Assembly: GCA_014607495.2 (NCBI GenBank)
Contig: CP053159.1
Coordinates: forward strand, 11,105,501 to 11,169,500
DNA: 64,000 bases
Direction: 5' to 3'
Source of the DNA: Carposina sasakii
Taxonomy: Eukaryota > Arthropoda > Insecta > Lepidoptera > Carposinidae
Shown: positions 25,958-64,000 of the stretch, one piece after another
Numbering within the stretch: the first letter of the stretch is position 1
Layout of the letters: the number at the start of each line of letters is the position of its first letter
Program-made: the position numbers and the translations under genes
The notes under the pieces: generated by a model
The model's database searches: none
What the model was told of the DNA's origin: nothing
Seen by the model: the letters and a program-made list of their open reading frames with translations, nothing else

Positions 25958-28495
25958 ATGTCGAGTACATCACAAAAACATAGAAACTTCGTTGCCGAAC
26001 CTATGGGCGAGAAGCTCGTCATGGATTTGGCGGGCGTCGGCGAAGTTTTAGGGCGAAGACTTGAGAGTGCTGGATTTGATAAGGTTGGTTGAATTAATAC
26101 AATAGCTAAAGCCCCGAAATTATTTATATAAGTGTAGCAAGTTTTACTGGAAATGTTCAGTGGGGCGATGCGCTTGACAAACGGACCTTGTTAAACAGAA
26201 AAGATCCAACTGGTGTTTTGAGACTTTTGAGTAAATGCAGTTTTAAGTTTGACAGCGAATTTTAAAATAGTATTACGCAGTAACTAATGGAAACTTAGTT
26301 AGGTGATGAAACATGGCATATACATTATATTGAACATAAAATATAATTTATTTTCATATGAAGGAGTTCTGTAATTACTGAAAATATACCTGTGGATCTT
26401 TTATGCAAAATACTAAAATATTTGGTGTGTAAATATTTGTGTGGATGTGGTACCTATCTATAATTAAATATCTATAATAAATACCTATCTACTAGGATGA
26501 AATAAATTTAAATATAAAAAATGCCAATGAATAGCAGTTATCGTAAAAATTAGGAATTTCCGTTTGTCCTGTTCGCATGGGAATTTCGGAAAATCCGTTT
26601 TATGTGCTTCCTCGCAGTCCCTAATGAACATACATCTTCGATTTCAACTTCATAGGTATAACGGTTTTCTTTAAAATTTAGAATTCCAGTTTGTTCCGTT
26701 CTGGTGGGAATTTCGGGAAATATATTCTCAGTGCTTCCTTACACTTTCTACCGAATATACTTGTCATATTTCATCTCCATATGTCATGTGGTTTTCGTAA
26801 AAACTTGAAATTCCTGTTTGTGCCGTTCCGATGGGAATTTCGGGAAACCCGTTCATAATGGTCTTTTACACCCCCTAACAAACATACACAGCAAATTTCA
26901 CCTATATACGTCAAACGGTTTATTTGTATACTTATTGAATAAGCTTTTTGTTCCACTACAGTGGAAATTTCAGCAAAAATTTGGAATTCCTGTCTGCCCC
27001 GTTGGGATGGGAATTTCGGGAAATCCGTTCTTAGTGCTCTCTTACACCCCCTAACGAACAAACACAGTCTGTATGTATTACACACCAATACTAATATTAT
27101 AAAGAGGTTTGATTGTTTGTTTATTTGCAGCGAATAGGCTCCGAAACTACTAAACCGATTTCAAAAATTCTTTCAGCGTTACAATCCTTATTGGACCCCG
27201 ATGATTATAGGCTATAGGATTTCGCATAATTTCCACTGGGCTGGGATAAATATGAATTAAATACATTTTTTTAACATTTGACGCATGGAGGTAAACAGGG
27301 TGTGGGTGACAGCCAGACAAATACTGAAATGCTGATCAAGTACCATTGTGTTGAGTTATATGACAGTATTATTACTAGCAGGAAATGTATTTTTGATTTA
27401 TCAGTAATCTTTGCTTTCCGCGATTGCAATTGTATCGGGCGATCCTGTGACTAATTAAATGGGCTTATTGGTTATTGTGTGACAGTGCTGTTTTTCGGAT
27501 TACTTCTGATGATTTCTGAAGTTATGATAAATGGAAACGTCGGGAAAATCCTTAAAAACGAGTGTAAAATTAGTCAAAATCTAAAAGAATTACAAAAACA
27601 ACATACCTATATGAGCCTACGAATGTAAGTAGTATTGATAACAAGAAAAGCAAAATAGATCCATGCGTCATGAATCTTATGAAAAAAAAAATTTAACAAA
27701 CATGTTACCAAGCAGCCCGATACTATTTTGCATATTTCATAAATGATAATTATGCGATGGTATCTTATGCATGGTTAAAGTTTTTATAGGTAGTTGTCAT
27801 CAAACTGCCTTGATCTTTTTTACACCTAAGAAACTTGATTAGTAGATTATGGTTATGTCTTTAACTCCATTTCATAAAAAATGTTGGTTGGATCTTTTCT
27901 GCTTAACAGGGTCCAAACATTGACGTAGGCGGCCTGCTCTCGTAATAATCATGTTTGTCCAACATTCCATTTAATGTGCAATAGCCTTCAATCTAATCCA
28001 AATTATAATGTAGGAAATGTAAACAAACCATTTCCTTACCGTAGTAATCATCACACAATGTCGTCAATTAATTTTGGTCACTACAACTTCATATACCAAT
28101 GTTTCATACATATGCACATGGCTGCGTTCCAGGGATGGGGTCTAGAATTGCAGAAACATAATGGATATCTTAATTGATAAATATATAAATTATGTACATA
28201 GTAGTTTGGAGGTTATATTACGGAGACCAAAATATTTGTTGTTTGTTTACATTTCTCAAGTTTCCTATAGAATCTAGGATTTGGAGGTAATGTAGTATTT
28301 GTTTTACAGTTGTTTTGTTAAATACTAATTTTGTTTCTTTTATTACAGGCATATGTGGTCCTCGGTCAATTTTTGGTTCTCAAAAAAGATAAAGAGTTAT
28401 TTCAAGAATGGATGAAGGAAACCTGCAGTGCGAATTCAAAACAATCTTCTGACTGTTATCAGTGTCTAAAAGACTGGTGTGATGAATTCTTGTAA
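25958..28495 (+). CDS. baf: Barrier-to-autointegration factor (BAF/BANF1)
   Basis: Small nuclear DNA-bridging protein that dimerises, binds dsDNA and LEM-domain proteins, and organises chromatin at the nuclear envelope. Exon 1 is 25958-26083 and exon 2 is 28349-28495 (ATTACAG acceptor), spliced in phase 0 to 90 residues, against 89 in human. Diagnostic motifs: [40 protein letters not shown] and [13 protein letters not shown]. The helix-hairpin-helix region ([10 protein letters not shown]) is intact. The 2.27-kb intron is mostly transposon-derived. The gene is divergent from Prp40, with 2.2 kb of nested repeats between the start codons. A possible ATTAAA polyadenylation signal is at 28615-28620. 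Confidence 0.97.
26540..27090. repeat. Degenerate tandem repeat in baf intron
   Basis: About four diverged units of roughly 100-190 bp share GGGAATTTCGGGAAA(T/C)CCGTT, CTTACACCCCCTAAC and GAAC(A)AACACAG at about 26575, 26705, 26830 and 27005. Probably multimerised retrotransposon-derived DNA. Confidence 0.6.
27095..27620 (+). repeat. Dispersed repeat cluster in baf intron
   Basis: Three adjacent pieces: 27095-27245 (ACTAAACCGATTTCAAAAAT, GGCTATAGGATTTCGCATAA); 27290-27520, which matches 31640-31870 (CAGGGTGTG, CAAATACTGAA, TATATGACAG, TTATTACTAGCAGGAAATG); and 27505-27620 of the 'TTTATCCCGAAGG' family. Confidence 0.55.
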
Positions 28496-28871
28496 TTATA
28501 CTTTTTCTAATGTTAAAAAGCATCATACAGACATAGGTACATTAATATTTTTTTATATAATACTGTAAATATGTAGTAAAATGACATTTTGTATGTAACT
28601 TTATTCTCTTTAAAATTAAATATTTAAGACTATACTTATGTATGTACTAGGTATGATTTATTTACTTTCCTTTTGGGTATTTTACTACATACTTTTATTC
28701 AGTTAGTAAACCAGATAAAATATACTTAGGTTTATTTAAGGCATCTAATGAAAGAACAAAATGTGTAATTAATTTTGTTTAATATACAATTTCTATACAA
28801 TATATAAAGATAAGTATATACAATAAATGACCATAGAAAGCCACTGCTGAACATAGGCCTCCTTATTATTA

Positions 28872-29020
28872 TGTATATGTCGCAGTAAGATAGATAAAGA
28901 CGTAATATAGTTATATCCCTAGGGATATAATGGACCATTGTGACCATAGTGAGATAGTAATGAATCACTTTCGTATAACTATGTTACGGTATATAGTTAT
29001 ATCTTACTGCGACATATACA
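28872..29020. mobile_element. 149-bp MITE with TTA target duplication (PIF/Harbinger-like)
   Basis: Terminal inverted repeats TGTATATGTCGCAGTAAGAT at both ends, flanked by TTA (28869-28871 and 29021-29023). The interior holds the palindrome ATATCCCTAGGGATAT. The 3-bp TTA duplication suggests the PIF/Harbinger group; assignment is inferred. Confidence 0.7.
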
Positions 29021-29154
29021 TTATACTACATACAATAAATACATAATAATTTTTAATCTGTACAATTGCAGCCCTGAAATGGTTGTGTGGTTGATTGTGC
29101 CCACCATACTTAAACCTAATTTAAATTTAGTCTTACTTGTCCCTTTCTTTCTGT

Positions 29155-29400
29155 TTCATACATACATACATATAATCATGCCTTTATCCCTTATGGGGTA
29201 GGCAGAGCACCAAGGGCTGATAGAACCACATGGTGCCACTTCTGACCAATATTGAGGGTGTAGTTGAGATGTACAAGTTTGGTTAGTAGTGACAGGTGGT
29301 CAGCCCATCGCCAAAACACCAAGACCCACTTGTCCCTTTACTGACTTGTACAGTATGCCCGGGAAGAGAAGCAGCAGTAGCATTATTGTAAGTTTTTTTT
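29155..29400 (+). repeat. Dispersed repeat, plus copy of 18595-18860
   Basis: Ordered matches, in the opposite orientation, to the copy in the Prp40 intron, including TATGCCCGGGAAGAGAAGC and GGTGCCACTTCTGACCAAT. Lies between baf and STX5. Confidence 0.65.
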
Positions 29401-29648
29401 TTTCACTCTCAGAGCAGCATAGAAGAAAGCCTCTTTCTGTCTCAGCCATTTATATTAAGAATGCAGAGGGATAGACTTTGACCACACTGGTACTAATAAA
29501 TTAGTGGAATCCTTTTGAAACAGAATTTTCAGATTCAAATCATCAGAATATTAATAAACCTAAAGGACTTTTGGACAAGCATTTCACCTAAACAAATAAT
29601 GCAGAACACCCTTCACTTACTGTGTCTTTAGAACTTGGAGTGAATGAA

Positions 29649-31267
29649 TCAAGCCATAAATATCACAAAGAAAATAAAGAAAAATATGAGTACACCAAAA
29701 ACTTTAAACATTAAGGCACGGTTGCCAGTAACACTCTGAAAATATTTTAATATTTCTCTATGTCCACTTTCTACATTCATCTCGGCTTCTTGTATATTAG
29801 CATCTATCCTTCCTATAGCTTCATCTTGCTCTTTTACCATGTGGGCAAGTTGCTGAAATATGCCACCTAACTCTACTATGGTACTTTCTATATTTTGCAT
29901 AGTTTCAGCTCTTTGTTGAACATATGTATCTGTGTCATCTCTTAACATAAACTGCTGCATTTGTAAGTTTGAATTATCTCCGGAACTTCCTCCCAAGTCT
30001 ATGGTTACTTCTTCTTGCTGCAGAAGTGTGGGGATCTCTCTAGCCACTGGTGCAATTGCTGAGAATTGCCCTCTTTGATCATTTTGATGTCTTAAATTTT
30101 CAGATCTCACTTCTAGAACCTAAAACAATAGGTAATATACCAATAATGTCAATATATGGTAATCATTTATAATAACACCCTCATACTCTATAGTTTTAAT
30201 TTTATAACCAGAGTAACCACAGACTATAATGCACAAAGCATGAGAAACAGCAAACAACTTCAATTAATATTATCAAAATACCTATTTGTTTATTGGTTAA
30301 ACATTTGTATTGCAATTAAAGAATGTTACCTGTTTAAACTGGTTACTCATAGAAGCCAATCTAGATTGTAAAGCAAGAACAACACTGGAGGAATGACTGT
30401 GTATACTGCGTTGACCTCTGGGCAGTTCTCCTAGTCGAGCAATTTGTTGATTAAGGGAACTCAAATCTCCTTTAATAATATATGTGAGTTCCTGTATTTC
30501 AGTGGGTCTATCATCAAATAATGATTTCTTCTTTGCCACTGAATAAAAAATATTTATAGGTTTAGTCTTCAACATCCTCTGTTCAACCTAGTTATATTGA
30601 TGTAAATACCTTTAATGTTCACCTACATATTAGTAGAATTGTGATTATTAATTACATTTTATTATAATACTACCCATGTAACTAGGTAAAGTGGTGGTAA
30701 GTGTAACTAACATTCAAATAATGTAACTTATTGCAATAAAACATTTACATCAATGTAACTAGGTGGAACAGAGGGTTCTTACAATACAACAGCACCCTGT
30801 ACAGGAATATTCAGCCTAAACATTTAAAATGAATTTAAAAACAGGTGGTAAGATAACTTACATATTGCTAACTTCTCAAGTTTAGCATATGTGCTAGTAA
30901 TATTTTTGCTTATTACTTTAGCCATGCTCATAAACTGGGAGTATGTCTCTAATACTACTCTTTTACGTTCATCATTGACAGATATTCTTGAAGAAGTTCT
31001 ACTTTGGAGACTTCGCACAGTAGAAATAAACTCATTAGTCCTGTCTCTGGCAGCCATGACTGGTTCAAATACAAACTCTTCAAGGAAGTTAAATACCGAG
31101 TTGTAATCTACAAAATCTTTTGCAGTCTGGACAGAACTACGTTGCACTTCTATATAAGCAGGAGGGCGTTGAAGACCTTTCTTGTCTAATTTGTCATAGG
31201 AATCGTCTGGGTTCACTAAAGGTGTTCGGTCGGTTACACCTCCAACGTTACGACGACGAGGTAGCAT
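29649..31267 (-). CDS. STX5: Syntaxin-5 (Golgi Qa-SNARE)
   Basis: Qa-SNARE for ER-Golgi and intra-Golgi membrane fusion. Exons 30862-31267, 30330-30538 and 29649-30119 join with matching phases to 361 residues (human short form 301, long form 355). The N-terminus MLPRRRNVGG is like the syntaxin-5 long form. Habc-region motifs are DRTNEFISTVRSLQSR and KLEKLA; then LTYIIKGDLSSLNQQIA. The SNARE motif (TMQNIESTIVELGGIFQQLA) has the zero-layer Gln, followed by AHMVKEQDEAIGRID and a C-terminal membrane anchor (VFGVLIFFFIFFVIFMA). ATG 31265-31267 is the only N-terminal start in frame. No frame breaks. Confidence 0.96.
30576..30774. mobile_element. 199-bp MITE in STX5 intron
   Basis: Inverted repeats of about 32 bp at 30576-30607 and 30743-30774 (CCTCTGTTCAACCTAGTTAT against CCTCTGTTCCACCTAGTTAC). 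No coding content and no clear target duplication. Confidence 0.65.
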
Positions 31268-31639
31268 TGCATGCTCAGTAGTTGCAATAAAAAAGTTTAA
31301 TTATGTAAACAAAATTAAAATGGTTACTTTTAAATTGCATAAACAAACTAAAATGAATTTTTAATGTAGTTTATTTCGTTTATTTCACATTACAATTTTT
31401 TTACAATGTGGTGATTACTGGTGACGTGACTGACAAGTGACAATTTGAATTTTTATTTGTCCCGAAGAAATATTAAGCAAAGGAATGTCCATTCCATACA
31501 GTCAACAAGAAGTTTGTAATTTTTATATTGTTTCATTCAGAATAATATAATAAAATTAGAAATCACGTAGTCAGGAGCAAAAACAATGTATACACATATG
31601 TACTTATGCCCTTGCAAGATTCAATGCACGCGCCCATCG

Positions 31640-31870
31640 TGAAGCAGCTGTTATTGACTAGGTTATACAGGGTGTGTGCGTCAGCCAGCCAAATACTGAA
31701 CAAGTACCATTATTTTGAATTATATGACAGTCTTATTACTAGCAGGAAATGGTTTTTTAAATTTGATTGTGCGCAATGTTTGCTTTCCACGTGGTCCACG
31801 TGTGACGACAGTTAAATGGACTTATTGGTTATTGTTTAATACATTGCTGTTTTTTGGATCACTTGTATTG
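31640..31870 (+). repeat. Dispersed repeat, partner of 27290-27520
   Basis: ATACAGGGTGTG start, then CAGCCAAATACTGAACAAGT, AATTATATGACAGTCTTATT, ACTAGCAGGAAATG and GGACTTATTGGTTATTGT. Lies upstream of STX5. Confidence 0.6.
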
Positions 31871-32160
31871 TAATGTAACTTCCCATTGGAGTTGATCAGT
31901 TAATTTATGGTTAATTAAAAATTTTTGGAGCGCAACTATTTTTTTTAAATCATCCATGTTAAAATATTGTTTTTAAGTCATTATCTAACCTATTTAAACG
32001 AACTGTCGCGACACGTATCCTTTCACGATGTCGTGACGCGCTTATTATTATTAGGCCATAGCGCGATTGCCTTCTCCAATAATATTAACTGTATTAGCCT
32101 TGCCATTACGATGTCACTATTGTGATGTGATAACATCCTTTATCTGCTTCGAATTATAAA

Positions 32161-32718
32161 TTAGGATAACATACCTGGATTCTCCACATATAGTTTGCAG
32201 CTGTATTGATCTGTAATTGCCCCTGGTTGTGATATGGTAGCTGGATGGCAGTGGCCACGCCAATCAGCTCTGGTATAACGTATTTCACCACCTGGAGTAA
32301 GTAAAGTAACATGGCATGAGTATATATAGTTCTCCACAAGGTCACAGGCATCTCTGTTGGATCCCGTGTCCAACCTTGCACGTGGTGATGTCAGCATCTT
32401 CATCTTCAGCAGACCTAGTAGGGAAATAATACCTTTCTCACAAATACAATTAATAATATTTACATACGTGTGAATTAAGTTTGGCCTATCCCCCCGAATC
32501 CGGGTAAAATCCCCAAGCTAGTAGTGGTTGTAATACTCCTTTGCACGTGTTATGATATTCTTGCTTTTATACACCTATAAAACATTAATTATATACAACA
32601 CAAATGAATGCCAACTGTGTCCTGTGGAAAACCAATTAATACTCACACTTATAAACTGGTCGACGAATAATTCTCTTGGAGGACGCTCTCGAGATGCTCG
32701 CAAATGAAATACCGCCAT
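32161..32718 (-). CDS. Unrecognised small gene candidate (two or more exons)
   Basis: Minus strand: ATG at 32716-32718 opens a 24-codon exon (MAVFHLRASRERPPRELFVD, ending Gln-Phe-Ile-Ser) followed by the strong donor GTGAGT at 32646. A second exon after an ACTAG acceptor (32415) contains an 80-residue open frame down to a CCAG|GTATGT donor near 32162. The obvious acceptor gives a stop in phase 0, so either a different acceptor (after CTGAAG) is used or a base is wrong. An alternative frame continues into a short exon near 31600-31655. I do not recognise the product; its N-terminus is arginine-rich. Confidence 0.35.
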
Positions 32719-33350
32719 TTTCAATCAACTTACTTTCTTTATTTCCTAGCGGAAATAATATGTATTTCCGGTAATAGAGTTTGGACTATACACCAGAGAC
32801 TAGATAGAATGTCTTAAGGCGATTGCATTCTATACATTCGTTCACACTCACCTAAGATCTCGCGCTTGCCGCGACACGAACTACACAATTTTTTATTAAA
32901 AAAAAGAAATAAAGTAGGATCGGAAAATTTTCTGTGGTTTTCGCCTCAGAATCATGGTCTCAAGTCGCCAAATCAATATTTGCCTGGCTGTCACCAACAC
33001 CCTGTATAGATTTTAAACTCTCTACAATAATAATTTTGTTTGAAGATTGTAAAATCCATTTCTGTCCGATGATGCCTGTCTATGGAGAGTTACCCGCCCG
33101 AATGTATCAGGTCGCGAAATCGTGATGTATACTCGTACACACAAATATCACATTCCCGGTCACAACGATATTTACTGTAATCAAACTCAAGGAGTCGCAT
33201 TAGCATTGATCACTGACTTTATGGGATATACCCAGATATACCCGTAAAAGTTTACGCTTTCATAAAATAACGTATAAGTACCTATCTAGTTCTGGATGTC
33301 TCATAAAAGGCGCAATGCAAGATCTTTGGGAGACGTTTTGGGTACAGACT
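32719..33350. other. Intergenic, possible promoter of the 32.7-kb gene
   Basis: No coding features. Includes a short moderately GC-rich patch (32800-32890) just 5' of the candidate gene. Confidence 0.3.
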
Positions 33351-34708
33351 ACCCAAGTAGCACAAGAGGCTGTATAGCAACTGAATATTGGACTACAATT
33401 ACCCTTGAAGTGGTATATGCATAAAAGCTGATTCCGAGCTTATTCAGCCCTTAAACCACTTAAATGGGCACAAATTATTCAGCTCTAAAATCATAAGCTG
33501 CTTAAGAGCGCAGAATCAGAAATTTAAGAGAGTTATAAGGGGTAACAGGTGTTGTAAGAGCTGAATATCAACTGGTTAAGAGACCATGTTACTCTTTATT
33601 CAGCCGAATACCTAAATAATGTATCATAACGGGCCTGTTGGTGGTAGAAGCAGAAATTTATGAGAGTAATAAGGGGTAACAGGCGTTGTAAGAGCTGAAT
33701 ATCAACTGGTTGAGAGACCATGTTACTCTTTATTCAGCTGCATACCTAAGTAATGTATCACAATGGGCCTGTTGGTGACGCGTGACTATAGAAAATAATA
33801 TTTTTGTATATTCATTTTACTTATTGTTGAAAAGTGACCGTAGTAACTTGTGACAACATAAACGTAAACGCCATAATAATGGCGGTGTCGTTTCATAATA
33901 TATTTATTGGTACCTAAGAAAACGGAACGGTTTTCTTTATAAGTGCCAGAAAAATGTTTGGGAATGCAAGTTTACTGACATTATATATGTATATTATCTA
34001 AGAAAATTTTGGTGACCTACGAAAATATTGTGTTTTTAAATAATATAGTAATAAATAATGTAAATAAGCTATGTGTTTTAAAATCTTGACCCAACAAGTG
34101 CTTAGTGTTTCACATGTGAACCATTACTTATTGAAGGGCTTTAAGCGTTTCACGCGTGAACCATACTTATTACAGAGCTGTTAAGCGTTTCACGTGTGAA
34201 CCATTATTTATTAAAGAGCTGTTAAGCGTTTCACGAGTTAAAGTTAAAGCCATTTATTTTGATATACTAGTGAACCTCTAAATGTCCATGAGGCATCTTG
34301 TGAACGTTTAAACTGCCGCTATGTGCAGACAGTGTCAATGGATAAATAAAGGCCGCTTACCGGTAAATATGTTCAGCGCTAAGATATATTACGGGCCACA
34401 GGTGTCCCGTTATGTGTCTATTGGCTTAATATTATGAGAACTTGTGCTCCTTTAATGAGTCAGCTCAATAACAGTTCACAAGTACTTTCTTATATTGCTC
34501 TTGGCTCTTTCTATAACTCTTTGCGTTTTAAGGGTATATTTGTGACCCATAATGCAGCTCTTATTTACCCTTAAGCTGTCTAAATATCACTGACTGCTAT
34601 TATGCAGCTAAGGGACCACGAGTGTGTTCTTATATGAGTCTTAATACGCCCAGAGCTGTGTGTAGATCTAAAAGTGAGTATTTTTTCAGCTATCTGTGCT
34701 ACTTGGGT
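33351..34708. mobile_element. 1.36-kb non-autonomous DNA element with internal tandem repeats
   Basis: Ends are ACCCAAGTAGCACA and TGTGCTACTTGGGT, an exact 14-bp inverted repeat. They are flanked by ACT on both sides (or TA, if the outer A/T belongs to the target). Inside are a ~130-bp tandem duplication (about 33515-33645 and 33650-33777, sharing GTAAGAGCTGAATATCAACT) and four 40-bp units at about 34105-34245, three of them centred on palindromes. No transposase frame. Confidence 0.75.
34105..34245. repeat. 40-bp tandem repeat with TTCAC..GTGAA palindromes
   Basis: Four units; the first three carry TTCACATGTGAA, TTCACGCGTGAA and the near-palindrome TTCACGTGTGAA (CAC cores at 34111, 34151 and 34191), and the fourth is degenerate (TTCACGAGTTAA, CAC core at 34232). 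Separated by CCATTATTTATTAAAGAGCT-like spacers. Changes in the first two units preserve the palindrome. Confidence 0.75.
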
Positions 34709-36160
34709 ACTTATTAGTGTAGTGTCTCAGGCTCCTGTAAATAAAATTAAATAAAATAAAATAACAGTACCTATAATTTTCTTATTTTATTCATACAATC
34801 CTCAATAACAAGACAATAAGATTAAAGAATTACACGTGCTATATTAATTGTAATATCTAATATTTCTAAATATACTTTAATTCATACATTATTTGTTTAT
34901 ATTATAATAATAAATCACAATACCAACTTTAAGTTGACGAAATTATGTAACTAAAGGAACATAGCTAATCATCGTTCGCGAAACGTGTTTTACACCTCAA
35001 TTTCAAATATTTTTAATTTCAGTCCTAATTTTTGTTATGATAGCAGGTAAATATTCTCGTGAATTATGTATGTACTAAGATAAATTTATTTACTGTTAAC
35101 TTTTTATAAATTTTCCTTGCTTGCAATGTGTTAAGCTATAATAAAAAAAATACTAACATATTATTTGAATATACCATAATTATATGGAAGCACGGAAATA
35201 AAAGGATACATTACATAAAAATGGTACACAATTATAGAAATATATAACAAAGCAAGAAGGTTTTAAGAGTACCTAGCCAAATTCAAAATCAAACTCAAGT
35301 CCAATATAATCTAAAATATCTTAGCATGTATGCATACTTATGTTATAATAAACAGATATAGAGATAGACTAGTAAGAACACACACTAAACTAAAAGTAAA
35401 TTTTGAAGCAAGGAACATAATTAATTAAATTTAATACCTATAGGTTTTAATCTGCGAATTTTACTTACAATATCCCAAAGCCATATATTTAGACATATAT
35501 GTAATATACATAATTTGTTGCAGTGGGTATCTATAGGTTAAGCTCAGAGCGAGCGGTTTGAATGACATCTATATAGGTAGTACAAATTATTGGTACCTTA
35601 TAAATTCAAGCCTCTATTTATTTTAAGTAATGTAGCCTCTAGTTAGGAGGTCATAAATACATAGATGTAGTACCCAACTCAATGTAATATACCCACTAGG
35701 TAAAATATGATATTTATCATGACACCAAAGTAACGAAGAATGATACTTCTCTTAAGGATATTTATCAAGACTCAAATTTCGTCGTAACGAAATTGCACAA
35801 AAACATCTGTCTTAATGGATGCTTTATTTATTAGTGAACGCATTTTATGCTTGTTATCATGAAATTGGTGTTGCTACGGTTGTACGGGAAAGCATTGTTA
35901 TAATGTAAATTAATCATTATGCTTAGTAAAGTCTGCTATTTGAAGTATATATACACAACGGCGATAATACAGACATACAAGAGAATAGTAGAATATTTTT
36001 TTTACATTTCGCACGCGCAAGCTTGCTAGGACAAAATTTATAACAGGGTGTATCGATTTCGAAGCGTTCGCGCCGTTAATGTTCGTACAGACGGTTTCGT
36101 AGCGAAGGAGGCGGTACAGTCGACGTAAAAGGAGCTGCTCACGGATTATAGAGTGACCTG
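34709..36160. other. Intergenic AT-rich DNA and HECTD1 3' flank
   Basis: No supported gene. Near the right end lies the presumed HECTD1 3' UTR; TTTATT at about 35823 reads AATAAA on the gene strand. Confidence 0.4.
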
Positions 36161-36207
36161 GCAAAGTTGGCCCGCCAGCGCCCGCGTCGGTCCGCGCAGA
36201 CAGAGAT

Positions 36208-64000
<27,793 letters not shown>

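Noticed and set aside
26771..27088. 105-residue minus-strand ORF in the baf intron
   Set aside because: Arises from degenerate tandem repeats; its repeated [12 protein letters not shown] segments follow the repeat units.
35910..36164. 84-residue minus-strand ORF directly after the HECTD1 stop
   Set aside because: Lies in the expected 3' UTR, has no splice link to HECTD1 and no recognisable motif.

Overview
The window is eukaryotic nuclear DNA, most likely from a moth or butterfly. This is inferred from AT-rich introns packed with small dispersed repeats that look lepidopteran, very GC-rich exons in some genes, and conserved animal genes with canonical GT/AG introns. No operons, CRISPR arrays or true tRNA/rRNA genes were seen.

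Layout. (1) 535-3092 (+): the 3' part of a WASHC4 (SWIP) gene, recognisable to its C-terminus but broken by many single-base frameshifts. (2) 4.0-6.9 kb: transposon remnants, including an RTE fragment, a long inverted-repeat element and a hAT-type MITE with 8-bp target duplication. (3) 7906-23787 (-): a complete Prp40 (PRPF40) splicing-factor gene, 18 coding exons, 796 residues; its last intron contains a young 5.3-kb Ty3/Gypsy element (8584-13878). (4) 25958-28495 (+): baf/BANF1, two exons, divergent from Prp40. (5) 29649-31267 (-): syntaxin-5. (6) 32.1-32.7 kb (-): an unrecognised small gene candidate. (7) 33351-34708: a non-autonomous DNA element with internal tandem palindromes. (8) 36208 to beyond 64000 (-): HECTD1, an E3 ubiquitin ligase. 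34 coding exons are placed, covering the central region, SUN-like domain, MIB/HERC2 domain and HECT domain; the N-terminus lies past the right edge. Its introns hold two degenerate LINEs, a large inverted repeat, SINEs and MITEs.

The most unusual signal is a set of tandem arrays in which every unit carries an exon 3' end together with its own 5' splice site. There are 22 copies at a Prp40 exon (15124-16663), about 22 at a HECTD1 HECT-domain exon (38916-39760), and at least 10 copies of a whole micro-exon at the right edge (63078-64000). Two- or three-copy versions occur at other HECTD1 exons. Prp40 is itself a U1 snRNP-associated factor that acts at 5' splice sites, which makes its array especially notable.

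Single-base frame breaks are frequent in WASHC4, HECTD1 and the LTR-identical Gypsy copy but absent from Prp40, baf and STX5. At least some are therefore probably assembly errors, and the array copy numbers need raw-read support.
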